Position numbers and translations under genes: made by a program
Shown: one piece after another, positions 26,422 to 35,024 of the stretch
Position numbering within the stretch: position 1 is the first letter of the stretch
Layout of the letters: every line of letters begins with the position of its first letter
Notes under the pieces: generated by a model
Database searches by the model: none
What the model was told of the DNA's origin: nothing
What the model saw: only the letters and a program-made list of their open reading frames with translations
From: Bacillus sp. 03113
Lineage (GTDB): Bacteria > Bacillota > Bacilli > Bacillales > Cytobacillaceae
Assembly (NCBI RefSeq): GCF_006546985.1
Contig: NZ_VATK01000001.1
Span: 372,001-436,000, forward strand
Direction: 5' to 3'
DNA: 64,000 nt

Positions 26422-26463
26422 TTATTTCATCTTCCCGATCGGATAACTTAGTTTAATGATCAT
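26422..26463 (-). CDS. 13-codon ORF directly after the SAM riboswitch (candidate)
   Basis: ATG ATC ATT AAA ... TAA follows GAGGAAAG by 7 nt, immediately past the riboswitch terminator. It would encode MIIKLSYPIGKMK. It may be a leader peptide, a chance ORF, or the 5' end of a lost S-box-controlled gene. Little else supports it. Confidence 0.25.
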   Translation of the reverse strand: MIIKLSYPIGKMK

Positions 26464-26616
26464 AAAAAAACTTTCCTCAAAATAAGAGAAAAGACTGACT
26501 AGTACATGTTTTCTCTTATCTTTCAGGTTTGAACCTGCTGGATTTGGCACAGTTCTTTATCGAAAAGTCTGTTGCCGAAGTGTCATAGGGCCAGTCCCTC
26601 CACCTCTCTTGATAAG
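26461..26616 (-). promoter_or_regulatory. SAM-I (S-box) riboswitch with terminator
   Basis: Minus-strand aptamer 26616-26515: P1 strands CTTATC and GATAAG, the core AGAGAGGTGGAGGGACTGGC, CCCTATGA, ACTTCGGCAACAG, TGTGCCAAATCCAGCAGG and CCTGAAAGATAAG, all in canonical order. The expression platform is AAGAGAAAA (26509-26517) pairing with TTTTCTCTT (26484-26492), then T-rich sequence. SAM binding should favour the terminator. The expected downstream methionine/cysteine gene is missing; the next minus-strand gene is the FbpA-like gene. cysK lies on the other side and is transcribed away. Confidence 0.95.
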
Positions 26617-26654
26617 ATATTTAGTTGATCGATTTCATTTGATAAATTGAGATT

Positions 26655-26683
26655 AATATACACCTGCAAAATCAATAAGTCAA
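26655..26683 (-). promoter_or_regulatory. SigmaA promoter of the SAM riboswitch transcript
   Basis: Minus strand -35 TTGACT (26678-26683), 17-bp spacer, -10 TATATT (26655-26660). It would start transcription about 30 nt before the aptamer P1 stem. Confidence 0.7.
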
Positions 26684-26809
26684 TCCTTTCTCTTTAAAAA
26701 ATAGATTTAATTTTTAAAAAATGATACTTGTATTTTATTCCAAAGAGTAGTAATGTTGATTTAACCGATAAATTAAATAGGAATTAAAAATATGAATGGA
26801 GGAACAAAA

Positions 26810-27757
26810 ATGACTAATAAAGTAACAAATATCGCAACGAATCTAACACAATTGATTGGTAACACTCCATTGCTAGAGCTAGTCAGCTTTAATGAAGAAA
26901 ACAAAGTGGGAGCAAAAATCGTAGCCAAACTAGAGTACTTCAACCCTGCTGGCAGTGTGAAAGATAGAATTGGATTTGCCCTGATAAAAGATGCAGAGAG
27001 CAAGGGACTTATCAATAAGGACTCAGTGATTATTGAACCTACAAGTGGAAATACGGGTGTAGCTCTAGCTTTTGCAGCTGCAGCATTAGGATACAAACTC
27101 ATTATTACCCTTCCAGAGAGCTTTAGCATTGAGCGAAGAAAACTTCTAATTGCATTAGGAGCAGAGCTCGTTCTTACACCTGCTGTAGACGGTATGCCTG
27201 GTGCGATCAAAAAAGCTGAAGAACTTGCTGCGAAGACTCCAAATTCGTATATACCTCAGCAATTTAAAAATCCAGCCAATCCAGAAATACATAAAAAAAC
27301 TACAGCGGAAGAAATTTGGAAGGATACAGATGGAGAGGTAGACATTTTTGTAGGTGGGGTTGGTACGGGAGGTACCATTAGTGGAGTAGGAGAAGTTTTA
27401 AAAGAGAGAAAAAGCTCTGTTCAAATCATTGCGGTAGAACCTTTTAGCTCACCTGTACTTTCTGGTGGAACAAAGGCCCCTCATAAAATTCAAGGGATTG
27501 GACCTGGCTTTGTGCCAGATAATTTCAATCGTTCTGTAGTTGACGAAATTTTTACAGTAAAAGATGAAGAAGCCTTTGAAGCAGCTAGGTTGCTAGCAAG
27601 AAGTGAAGGGCTTGTAGTAGGCATTTCCTCTGGAGCAGCAGCATTTGCAGCGGTTCAAATTGCTAAGAGACCTGAAAATGCAGGCAAAACGATTGTCGTT
27701 TTACTTCCTGACACAGGAGAAAGATATTTATCCACAGCATTATTTCCAGCAGAATAG
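26810..27757 (+). CDS. cysK: Cysteine synthase A (O-acetylserine sulfhydrylase)
   Basis: PLP enzyme making cysteine from O-acetylserine and sulfide, 315 residues. The PLP lysine is Lys51 in GSVKDR. The substrate loop TSGNTG and the phosphate-binding GTGGT motif are present, as is GISSGAA near the C-terminus. ATG 26810 follows GGAGGA; an ATG 18 bp upstream lies before that site and is not used. It is monocistronic by position, with a structured RNA element 74 bp past its stop. It may be a paralogue dedicated to a side pathway, as it neighbours an ArgH-like lyase, but its sequence is that of an ordinary CysK. Confidence 0.93.
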   Translation: MTNKVTNIATNLTQLIGNTPLLELVSFNEENKVGAKIVAKLEYFNPAGSVKDRIGFALIKDAESKGLINKDSVIIEPTSGNTGVALAFAAAALGYKLIITLPESFSIERRKLLIALGAELVLTPAVDGMPGAIKKAEELAAKTPNSYIPQQFKNPANPEIHKKTTAEEIWKDTDGEVDIFVGGVGTGGTISGVGEVLKERKSSVQIIAVEPFSSPVLSGGTKAPHKIQGIGPGFVPDNFNRSVVDEIFTVKDEEAFEAARLLARSEGLVVGISSGAAAFAAVQIAKRPENAGKTIVVLLPDTGERYLSTALFPAE

Positions 27758-27830
27758 ATAAGTGGAATTGAGTGGAGATTGAAAAAAATCTGTCTTGTTA
27801 TATAAAAAAACAATATAAAAGCAATTGAAG

Positions 27831-27918
27831 AAAGCTCTTCTTAAGCTATAGATGTACGACTTGAATATATTTTTATATTCGGGAGGTGTGTCTATAGTTT
27901 AATGAAGCAGCTTTTTTG
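27831..27918 (+). ncRNA. Structured RNA element with terminator-like 3' end, copy 3
   Basis: Diverged member of the 9653 and 17292 family. The closing stem AAGCT ... AGCTT replaces AAGCC ... GGCTT (a C-G to U-A compensatory change), CTTC/GAAG is kept, and TTAAGCTATAGA pairs with TCTATAGTTTAA. The inner hairpin is now a perfect GAATATA/TATATTC, where copies 1 and 2 have CGTATGTAT/ATATGTACG. It ends in six T and is followed by the shared GAGGTGCATG. It sits between cysK and the lyase gene and could terminate the former or lead the latter. Confidence 0.6.
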
Positions 27919-28116
27919 ATGTTGTGCGAAAAAAGGGTCATTGAGGTGCATGTTTTTATGATTTCATCACATTAAGCTCTGGACATGTTATCTAATTCAA
28001 AAAGGGTTGAAGGCAAAAGATGTAGAATAATAGTATTAGATTTTTCCAATAAGCAAACAAGGTATGCTTAACGAACATATATTATTTATTAGCCAATAAT
28101 AAGGAGTCTGGTTTAA

Positions 28117-29616
28117 GTGATTGATAAAGATTTGTTTGTTAAGGATGAAGGAGAGACCTTTCCAGGAAAAACATTTAAACAAGAACTATTAAAACCTATT
28201 TTTTATGATCAAAGAGATTTTTTATTTGATGCGATGTTTTCTTTACATAAATCGCATGTAATCATGTTGCTTGAACAAGGAATCTTGGAAGAAAAAGAAG
28301 CAAGAAAGATCCTAGAGGGAGTAATTGGATTAACAAAATTAAATAAGAATGAATTGACCTATGACCCAAATTACGAAGATCTGTTTTTTTTAGTGGAAGC
28401 GAAATTAGGTGAAATGGTCGGGCATGAAATGGCAGGGAAGATGCACATTGCCCGTAGTCGTAATGACATGGGTGAGGGAATGTATAGAGTTATCATTAGA
28501 AAACATATATTGACTATTATTAACTATGTGAATGATTTAAGTGACGCATTAATTGAACAAGCTGAAAATCATATTGAAACGATTATGCCAGCTCATACTC
28601 ATACCCAGCCGGCCCAGCCAACCACGTTAGGTCATTATTTAATGGCCATTTTTGATAATTTACAACGAGATCAAGAACGGTTATGGAATGCTTTTTATAC
28701 CGTTAACCAATCACCATTAGGAGCAGTTGCTATAACGACAACAGGATTCCCAATTAATCGCTCGCGTGTTGCTGAATTATTAGGCTTCAATGGACTTATT
28801 GAAAATTCTTATGATGCGATTGCAACAGGAGATTATTTATTAGAGAGTGCACAAGCCATTGTTAGTTTAATGGTAAATATGGGTCGTTGGATTCAAGAGT
28901 TTCTTCGATTCTCAACTCATGAGGTTGGATTACTAGTTGTTGCAGATCCATACGTACAAATTTCAAGTATCATGCCACAAAAGAGGAACCCTGTGTCCAT
29001 TGAACATTCCAGGGCACTGGCTAGTAGTTCTGTAGGAGAAGCAATGGCAGTTATTCATATGCTGCATAATACTCCATATGGAGATATTGTTGATACAGAA
29101 GATGACTTGCAGCCACATATTTATAAAAGCTATCAAAAAGGTACTCGAGTGTTGAAGCTTATGTATGCTGTGATCAGAACGATGAAAGTGAATGTAGAGC
29201 ATATTGCCAATGATGCACGAAAGCATTTAATTACCATTACAGAAATGGCTGATGTATTAACTCGTGAACATGGCTTATCTTTTAGACAGTCTCACCATAT
29301 AGCCTCTAAAATTTCAAAACAATCACTAGTAAAAAATAGAGAGCTATATGAATGGCCATTGGAAGAAATTAACGAAATTTTATCGGATCATGGAATACAA
29401 TTATCCAAAGATGAATGGGAAAGTATCACTGATCCTAGGATTTTTGTCCAAAGGCGTTCTATTTGTGGAGGACCAAGTCCGAAAGAAGTAAGGCGGATGA
29501 TTGAAGAACGAAAAATAGTAATGATGAATAAAAGAAAAAAATATGCAGAAATCAGCAGTGGATTGGAACAAACAGAAAAAATGCTAGATCATCTAGTTGA
29601 TTCGCTTATTAATTAA
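28117..29616 (+). CDS. Argininosuccinate-lyase-like enzyme (fumarase/aspartase superfamily)
   Basis: 499 residues of the ASL/fumarase superfamily. The three conserved regions are MHIARSRNDM, HTHTQPAQPTT and the signature loop SSIMPQKRNP (about residues 283-292, holding the catalytic serine). It is about 40 residues longer than ordinary ArgH and differs at several usually fixed places, with no argG beside it. An amino-acid-metabolic lyase of another substrate is possible. GTG start, 10 nt after AAGGAG. A hairpin (29617-29645) terminates it. Confidence 0.85.
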   Translation: MIDKDLFVKDEGETFPGKTFKQELLKPIFYDQRDFLFDAMFSLHKSHVIMLLEQGILEEKEARKILEGVIGLTKLNKNELTYDPNYEDLFFLVEAKLGEMVGHEMAGKMHIARSRNDMGEGMYRVIIRKHILTIINYVNDLSDALIEQAENHIETIMPAHTHTQPAQPTTLGHYLMAIFDNLQRDQERLWNAFYTVNQSPLGAVAITTTGFPINRSRVAELLGFNGLIENSYDAIATGDYLLESAQAIVSLMVNMGRWIQEFLRFSTHEVGLLVVADPYVQISSIMPQKRNPVSIEHSRALASSSVGEAMAVIHMLHNTPYGDIVDTEDDLQPHIYKSYQKGTRVLKLMYAVIRTMKVNVEHIANDARKHLITITEMADVLTREHGLSFRQSHHIASKISKQSLVKNRELYEWPLEEINEILSDHGIQLSKDEWESITDPRIFVQRRSICGGPSPKEVRRMIEERKIVMMNKRKKYAEISSGLEQTEKMLDHLVDSLIN

Positions 29617-29645
29617 AGGCGAGCATGGATCCCCACGCTCGCTTT
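29617..29645 (+). terminator. Terminator between convergent lyase and DJ-1 genes
   Basis: GGCGAGC and GCTCGC pair, with an additional TGG/CCA, just past the lyase stop; T-rich sequence follows. Confidence 0.6.
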
Positions 29646-29652
29646 ACATTCT

Positions 29653-30177
29653 TTATCGTTCCGCCAATACATCCGCAAAAGCCTTTGCGTACGGTGGAAG
29701 ATCGGGTGGACGGCGGCTTGAAATGATGTGGCCGTCAACTACAACAGGCTTATTATGCCAAATAGCGCCCGCATTTTCCATGTCATCTCTAATGCCAGGT
29801 GTACTCGTTACATTGACACCTTGAAGAATTTTGGCTGAAATAAGCACCCAGCCAGCATGACAAATTTGTCCAATAGGTTTTTTATGCTCATGAATATAAC
29901 GAACCATGTCCAAAACTTCAGGATAGCGGCGCAATTTATCTGGCGCCCAGCCTCCAGGTACGAGAATCGCATCATATTCAGATACTTGTATATCTGAGAA
30001 AGCATAGTCGGATACAGCGGGCACTCCATATTTTCCAATATATGTTTCGTTAGCTTTTTCTCCAACTAAATGAACCGTTGCCCCTTCCTCCTGAAGACGC
30101 AGCACTGGATACCAAAGCTCCAAATCCTCAAAATCAGGACTAACAAGCGCAATAACCTTTTTATTTTCTAAACGCAT
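29653..30177 (-). CDS. DJ-1/PfpI family protein
   Basis: About 174 residues, cytoplasmic, of the PfpI/YfkM/YhbO type (stress-linked, described as protease, chaperone or deglycase in relatives). The nucleophile-elbow cysteine is in GQICHAGW (about residue 105), with the conserved Glu in the early DFEDLEL segment. ATG 30177 follows GGAGGTG; ten extra upstream codons are open but less likely. Confidence 0.9.
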   Translation of the reverse strand: MRLENKKVIALVSPDFEDLELWYPVLRLQEEGATVHLVGEKANETYIGKYGVPAVSDYAFSDIQVSEYDAILVPGGWAPDKLRRYPEVLDMVRYIHEHKKPIGQICHAGWVLISAKILQGVNVTSTPGIRDDMENAGAIWHNKPVVVDGHIISSRRPPDLPPYAKAFADVLAER

Positions 30178-30267
30178 CCCAAACACCTCCAAGGCTAAGT
30201 ATAGCATTTTTTGAAGGGATCATAAAAAGAGTGACACTTGTTAAGTGAAGCGTTATAAAATGAAAGC

Positions 30268-30363
30268 TTACATTTTAATTACATAAAGTAAGGGAATAAA
30301 AACGATTAATAATAATATAAACCACCATGAATCTGTGAAATCATTCTGTTTTAATTTTTCCAT
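30268..30363 (-). CDS. 31-residue single-helix membrane microprotein
   Basis: A reading frame of 31 codons starts 8 nt after GAGG and encodes a charged N-terminus MEKLKQNDFTDSWW followed by one hydrophobic helix (about 14-30). The hydrophobic bias and the ribosome-binding site support expression. It lies between the DUF418 and DJ-1 genes on the same strand. Family not recognised. Confidence 0.55.
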   Translation of the reverse strand: MEKLKQNDFTDSWWFILLLIVFIPLLYVIKM

Positions 30364-30407
30364 TTACTTAACCTCACTTTTAACAAACAAATGGCTTTGT
30401 TTATCGT

Positions 30408-31619
30408 TTAACTCGCAGATGTATTTTTGGCTTCAACAGGCAACGCCACTTTAATTTTCGCTTTTCCACTCCATGAAAAATTTGTCCACATTCGCAATAC
30501 TTTTTCAACTGGTCCATAAGTAAAATATTTTAAATAAACATAGCTTCCAGCCAGCTGTAATCCATAAATCCCTAGACATAATGCAATCCCTGGAATCACG
30601 CCTAATTTACCAAAATAGCCAAAGCCGTAGCCATAGAAAATAGTTGTACAAATAACGGTTTGCAGTAAATAATTACTTAGCGATAGTTTTCCTACACATT
30701 CAAATGCTTTCATTAGGATTGTTCTTTTGAAGTTTGTAAAGAGCCATGCAAATCCAAAAATATAGCCAACTGACAGCAAATTTGCTCCTAACATATGCGC
30801 TGAACCAGCCCATCCTGCGTTGGGAAAGAGATAATAACTGCTTTTTAGCAATAAGCTCAGTGGGATAAGAATGATCGCGGTTGTTCGATAAAGCTGTTTT
30901 TCTTTTCTTAGTTCATAAAACCAATTTTTTTTCGCCGCGTACATCCCAAGTAAAAATAAAGCTGCTGTTGCAAGAGGAGATAACAGAAAGAAAACGAGAA
31001 ACATGTACTCTGGTAACTCTAAAGGATCCGCATTATTTCGAAAATCTTTAACTTGCTCGTACGTCCCGCTTCCATAAGTTTGCACGCTATCTTTCACATA
31101 ATTTAGTAATGTTTGCTTGTTTATAAATCCTTCCATACCTTCACTGGCAGCTCCGTACCCAGCTAGTGTTGAGATTAGTAAAAAAAGAACCGTCCAAATC
31201 ATCACCGTTTTAAGTTTTCTATTTAGAAAGATTAATAAAAAGAATCCCATCATTCCATAAAAAGTTAATATATCCCCTTCCCATAAAAAGGTTCCATGTA
31301 AAATACCTAGAGTAAATAGTAGTAAAAACCTGCGAATAAAATATCGTTTTACCTTTAAATTCTTTCGTTCTAAGCTTTCTTTCATTTTTATCATCGAGTA
31401 GCCGAATAAAAAGGTGAAAATGGGCATAAAGCTTCCTTCCACAACAATTTTTAAAAATAAATAAGCAGCTGTATCTGGAGCTGATAATGAAAAAAATTCA
31501 ATCGTATCCTTCCCCCAGATACCGTATTGGAAAATCAGCATATTTGCTAATAAAATACCAACTAAGCTAAACCCTCGCATACTATCTATAACGACAACAC
31601 GTCCTGTGTGTTTTATCAT
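30408..31619 (-). CDS. DUF418 family membrane protein (YeiB/YxaH-like)
   Basis: 403 residues with about ten membrane helices. The N-terminal VVVIDSMRGFSLVGILLANM is the DUF418-family opening, and the DUF418 domain fills the C-terminal half with GKLSLSNYLLQT. Proposed role in relatives is transport, not proven. AAGGAG lies upstream of the ATG. Divergent from the two-component system at 31774. Confidence 0.88.
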   Translation of the reverse strand: MIKHTGRVVVIDSMRGFSLVGILLANMLIFQYGIWGKDTIEFFSLSAPDTAAYLFLKIVVEGSFMPIFTFLFGYSMIKMKESLERKNLKVKRYFIRRFLLLFTLGILHGTFLWEGDILTFYGMMGFFLLIFLNRKLKTVMIWTVLFLLISTLAGYGAASEGMEGFINKQTLLNYVKDSVQTYGSGTYEQVKDFRNNADPLELPEYMFLVFFLLSPLATAALFLLGMYAAKKNWFYELRKEKQLYRTTAIILIPLSLLLKSSYYLFPNAGWAGSAHMLGANLLSVGYIFGFAWLFTNFKRTILMKAFECVGKLSLSNYLLQTVICTTIFYGYGFGYFGKLGVIPGIALCLGIYGLQLAGSYVYLKYFTYGPVEKVLRMWTNFSWSGKAKIKVALPVEAKNTSAS

Positions 31620-31719
31620 CTTACTTCATTCTCCTTACCTTTTAGATAGCTTCAGTGTATAATAGCTTCCTTTCATGCACATAACCTCAATATTATCATT
31701 ACATAAACGATTTCCAATT

Positions 31720-31749
31720 TTGTTAATCTTTTCGTAATGTTCCTATGAT
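31720..31749 (+). promoter_or_regulatory. Candidate sigmaA promoter of the two-component operon
   Basis: -35 TTGTTA (31720-31725), 18-bp spacer, -10 TATGAT (31744-31749), 25 bp upstream of the response regulator start. Confidence 0.5.
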
Positions 31750-31773
31750 AGGATGAATATCGAGGTGAACATA

Positions 31774-32490
31774 TTGAATACTGAAACAATTTTACTAGTA
31801 GATGATGAAGTAGCGATTGTGAAAATGATCGAAACGGTACTTAGAAAAGAAGGTTACCAACATATATATATAGCTCATAATGCGAATGACGCTCTCCATG
31901 TTTTAAATAAGCATTCGATCGATATAATTATTTTGGATGTGATGCTGCCTGATCAAAGCGGTTTTGATATTTGTCCAAAAATAAGAGAAATTTCAAACGC
32001 TTATATACTTTTTTTAACAGCAAAGGTATCAGATTTAGATGTTTTAACAGGCTTTGCGATCGGCGGGGATGACTATGTAACGAAGCCCTTTAATCCACTT
32101 GAAATTGCCGCTAGAATTAAAGCGTATTTTAGGAGAAGCCAGGGTATTATTCCGGTAATAAAAGAAGTCAAATCACCTAAGCGCTATGAATTTGATCGTT
32201 TTATCGTCGATGAAGATGCTGGCGAATTGATCGTCGATGGGCAAGCTGTTCCATGTCCAGCACAGGTATTTCTCCTTTTACTCCATTTTTGTAAAAATAT
32301 GAACATGGTATTATCTAAATCCCAATTGTTAGAAGCAGTATGGGGAATGAATCAATTTGTTGATGAGAATACAGTGACTGTACATATTAGACGAATACGA
32401 GAACGCATTGAACAAAATCCAAGCGATCCCCGTTATTTAATCACGGTGCGCGGACTTGGCTATAAATTCGTTCAAGGTGAAAAAGCATGA
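31774..32490 (+). CDS. OmpR/PhoB-family response regulator
   Basis: 238 residues: receiver domain with acidic pair DDE near residues 10-12, phospho-acceptor Asp about 55 in ILDVMLPD, Thr in FLTAK and Lys in TKPFNP; then a winged-helix domain with VDENTVTVHIRRIRERIE and RGLGYKF. TTG 31774, behind GAGGTG, is the start; an in-frame ATG 21 bp upstream has no ribosome-binding site. Overlaps the sensor kinase gene by 4 bp. Stimulus unknown. Confidence 0.92.
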   Translation: MNTETILLVDDEVAIVKMIETVLRKEGYQHIYIAHNANDALHVLNKHSIDIIILDVMLPDQSGFDICPKIREISNAYILFLTAKVSDLDVLTGFAIGGDDYVTKPFNPLEIAARIKAYFRRSQGIIPVIKEVKSPKRYEFDRFIVDEDAGELIVDGQAVPCPAQVFLLLLHFCKNMNMVLSKSQLLEAVWGMNQFVDENTVTVHIRRIRERIEQNPSDPRYLITVRGLGYKFVQGEKA

Positions 32491-34226
32491 AATCAATCAA
32501 ACGCCGATTGACTGTTCATTTTTCACTTCAATTTATCGCTATGTTTATATCGATTTTTATTATTTTAGTCGTATTACTTTTTGTTTTGATTCTAAATATT
32601 GTTAAATATGACATGGATCGAGACTTTACATCAGGGGCTCTTGATTTTTTAGCCACTGACACAACCGTTGAAAATGGAAAAGCCACCATATCTAGAGGAC
32701 TAGAGAAAAAGTTACGTGAAGAGAATATGTGGTTTCAAGTTGTCAATGAACAGGGGAAAGTCATAGGTGCAGTGAATACACCAAAAGAGCTGCCTAAAAA
32801 ATATAATGTGGCTGAATTGCTGCAAATGGAAGAAACGAAACAATATTTAGATTATAGTGTCGAATCTCAATATGAGAGTTTTATGGTTGAGCCAACTTAC
32901 TATATTCTTGGATATAAAAATGGCTTGCAACAACAATTGTATACATTATTTAAGGAATATAGTGCAAATGGACTAGTGAAAAAAGAAGATGTGCCAAACC
33001 TTTTAACAGCATTACAAAATAAAAAGGCTTCTCTTCAAATCATCGATCAAGATGGAAAACTAATTGAGTCATTTGGTCGAGAAAAAGAAAAGGAAAATTA
33101 TAAACCGCTCGATGTGATTTCTCGAAAAATGGAGCATGGAAAAAATTATACTTCTGCAACGGTATATCATGACACGAAAACGAACTATTCATGGATCATG
33201 CACACACCAAATAAGCATGGCGATTTGACCGAAGAATCTACTATCAAAAAATTTTTTGTTGGAACTATAATCGTTGCGGCAACCATATTGCTCATCACGA
33301 TTCTTTTTTCCGTTTGGAATGCCTTTCGCTACGGTGGTCCCCTGCTTTTTTTTACAAGCTGGCTTGAGCGAATGGGGAGGGGAAAATATTCTGAAGTTCT
33401 AACGGAAAAAGAACGCAAGAAAATTTTCCGTAAGAAAAGTGGGAAAGTGCGGTTCCAGTATCGATTGTATGCTGAAGTCATCAACGCCTTTTATGATATG
33501 GCGGAGCGACTAAGCCGTGCCGAAACAGAACGTAAGCAATTAGAGAAAACACGTGAAGAATGGATGACGGGGATATCACATGATTTGCGTACACCGCTTT
33601 CTACCATACAAGGATACGGCCATCTGCTTGAAAGCGGTCAATATGAATGGTCCGAGATAGAGCTAAAAGAAATAGGGGGAACCATTCGCCAAAAAGGGGA
33701 ATACATGCTTGGATTAGTGGAAGATTTTTCACTAGCTTTTAAGTTGAAGAACAATGCACTAGCGCTAAATGTTGAAAAAGTAAACGTTCATAAGCTCGTT
33801 CAACGCATCGTTTTAAAGTTTGTGAATGACCGCATGATTGAAAATGTGACGTTTTCTTTTGAACAAGACCCTGCAGCAGCATTTATTGAAGCGGATCAAA
33901 GATGGTTTGAGCGTATGCTGGATAATTTATTATTCAATGCCATCAAGCATAACCCGCCAAATACTCATATTGACATACGGACAAAAACCGAAGAAGAGTA
34001 TGTCAAAATCATTATTTCCGATAACGGTGTCGGCATGGATGAAGAAACGAGAGCTAAACTATTTGATCGCTATTATCGCGGGACAAATACAAATGAACAA
34101 ACAGAAGGGGCGGGTCTTGGTATGAGCATTGCCAAAGCGATTTCTCAGCTCCATCACGGTGAGATTTATGTGGAATCAACGGTAAATATAGGTACAAAGA
34201 TTACTTTGCAATTTCCAATAATATAA
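32487..34226 (+). CDS. Sensor histidine kinase
   Basis: 579 residues. Two membrane helices (about 12-38 and 261-283) bound a roughly 220-residue extracellular sensor region. The cytoplasmic part has the H-box GISHDLRTPLSTIQGYG (His about 364), N-box WFERMLDNLLFNAIKHNP, G1 DNGVGMD and G2 GAGLGMSIAKA. Partner of the preceding regulator by the 4-bp overlap. A terminator follows, so no target gene is co-transcribed. Confidence 0.93.
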   Translation: MKSIKRRLTVHFSLQFIAMFISIFIILVVLLFVLILNIVKYDMDRDFTSGALDFLATDTTVENGKATISRGLEKKLREENMWFQVVNEQGKVIGAVNTPKELPKKYNVAELLQMEETKQYLDYSVESQYESFMVEPTYYILGYKNGLQQQLYTLFKEYSANGLVKKEDVPNLLTALQNKKASLQIIDQDGKLIESFGREKEKENYKPLDVISRKMEHGKNYTSATVYHDTKTNYSWIMHTPNKHGDLTEESTIKKFFVGTIIVAATILLITILFSVWNAFRYGGPLLFFTSWLERMGRGKYSEVLTEKERKKIFRKKSGKVRFQYRLYAEVINAFYDMAERLSRAETERKQLEKTREEWMTGISHDLRTPLSTIQGYGHLLESGQYEWSEIELKEIGGTIRQKGEYMLGLVEDFSLAFKLKNNALALNVEKVNVHKLVQRIVLKFVNDRMIENVTFSFEQDPAAAFIEADQRWFERMLDNLLFNAIKHNPPNTHIDIRTKTEEEYVKIIISDNGVGMDEETRAKLFDRYYRGTNTNEQTEGAGLGMSIAKAISQLHHGEIYVESTVNIGTKITLQFPII

Positions 34227-34230
34227 AAAA

Positions 34231-34264
34231 GGCAGCGGAGAAAAATTGGTTTTTCTCTGCTACC
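34231..34264 (+). terminator. Terminator of the two-component operon
   Basis: GGCAGCGGAGAAAAA pairs with TTTTTCTCTGCTACC around TTGG, with one mismatch and one G-U pair. Confidence 0.75.
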
Positions 34265-34337
34265 TTATATTTAAATTCTTCGTCTTGAAAGATAAGTCAT
34301 TCAAGAATCCTACTGACACTATTTCAGGATGGGAGTG

Positions 34338-34748
34338 TCAATTGATCTCTAATTCTAAATAATCGCCAACTTTTTCTTCCGTTTTTTTCAGCTTCTCATT
34401 CAAAACATTTTCTTCTAAAACGGAGAATTTATCACCATATACTCTTGTAATATGCTGTTCTCCCCAAGCGCATAGAGAATCGAGAATAGTGCTTAAGCTC
34501 CATCCATATTCACTGAGCTCATATTCGACCTTTGGAGGAACTTGATTATAAATAATGCGATTAATTACTCCATCATCCTCAAGTTCACGCAGCTGCTGGG
34601 TAAGCATTTTTTGTGTAATGTTAGGCATCAGCCTCTTTAATTCACTCGTCCGCTTTTTGCCATGGGTTAAATGACAAAGAATTACACATTTCCATTTTCC
34701 TCCGATTACCTCAAGAGTGGCTTCGACAGAAATATTGTATTTTTTCAT
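34338..34748 (-). CDS. HxlR-family transcriptional regulator
   Basis: 136 residues, winged helix of the HxlR/YodB family. Conserved segments LEVIGGKWKCVILCHL, KRTSELKRLMPNITQKMLTQQLRELE and VEYELSEYG are all present. ATG 34748 follows GGAGGT by 9 nt. Two cysteines (in WKCVILC) might sense thiol stress, as in YodB, but this is inference. No divergent target gene is adjacent. Confidence 0.9.
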   Translation of the reverse strand: MKKYNISVEATLEVIGGKWKCVILCHLTHGKKRTSELKRLMPNITQKMLTQQLRELEDDGVINRIIYNQVPPKVEYELSEYGWSLSTILDSLCAWGEQHITRVYGDKFSVLEENVLNEKLKKTEEKVGDYLELEIN

Positions 34749-34829
34749 TTGCAACCGACCTCCATATATAAAATCTTATAATGCTTTATTCCGAAAATCT
34801 ATAGGAACTTTATAGTGCCTATGTTACTA

Positions 34830-34845
34830 AAAAGTACGTACTTTT
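34830..34845. promoter_or_regulatory. Perfect 16-bp palindrome upstream of the HxlR gene
   Basis: AAAAGTACGTACTTTT is a perfect dyad about 80 bp upstream of the HxlR start, similar in style to YodB/HxlR sites (a spaced GTAC/TAC dyad). Likely the autoregulatory operator. Confidence 0.5.
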
Positions 34846-35024
34846 ATTATGAACTTATATATTTGATCTTATCATTTATGAGATGAAATTTCATTAATCT
34901 TTGTTCGTTAAGTGGCGATCGAAATCAAGTGAAAGTTATACATTTTAGTTTAAACCATCTGCAATCAATATGAAAGCGTGTACATAAAATAAAAGCATCC
35001 GCGAATCGTGGATGACTGCTAGTA

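Noticed and set aside
26455-26620. SAM riboswitch regulating cysK
   Set aside because: All conserved elements read on the minus strand, away from cysK, so it cannot control it in cis as a leader.
26773-27210. 145-codon open frame antisense to cysK
   Set aside because: Shadow of a well-supported enzyme gene; low-complexity translation and no start context.
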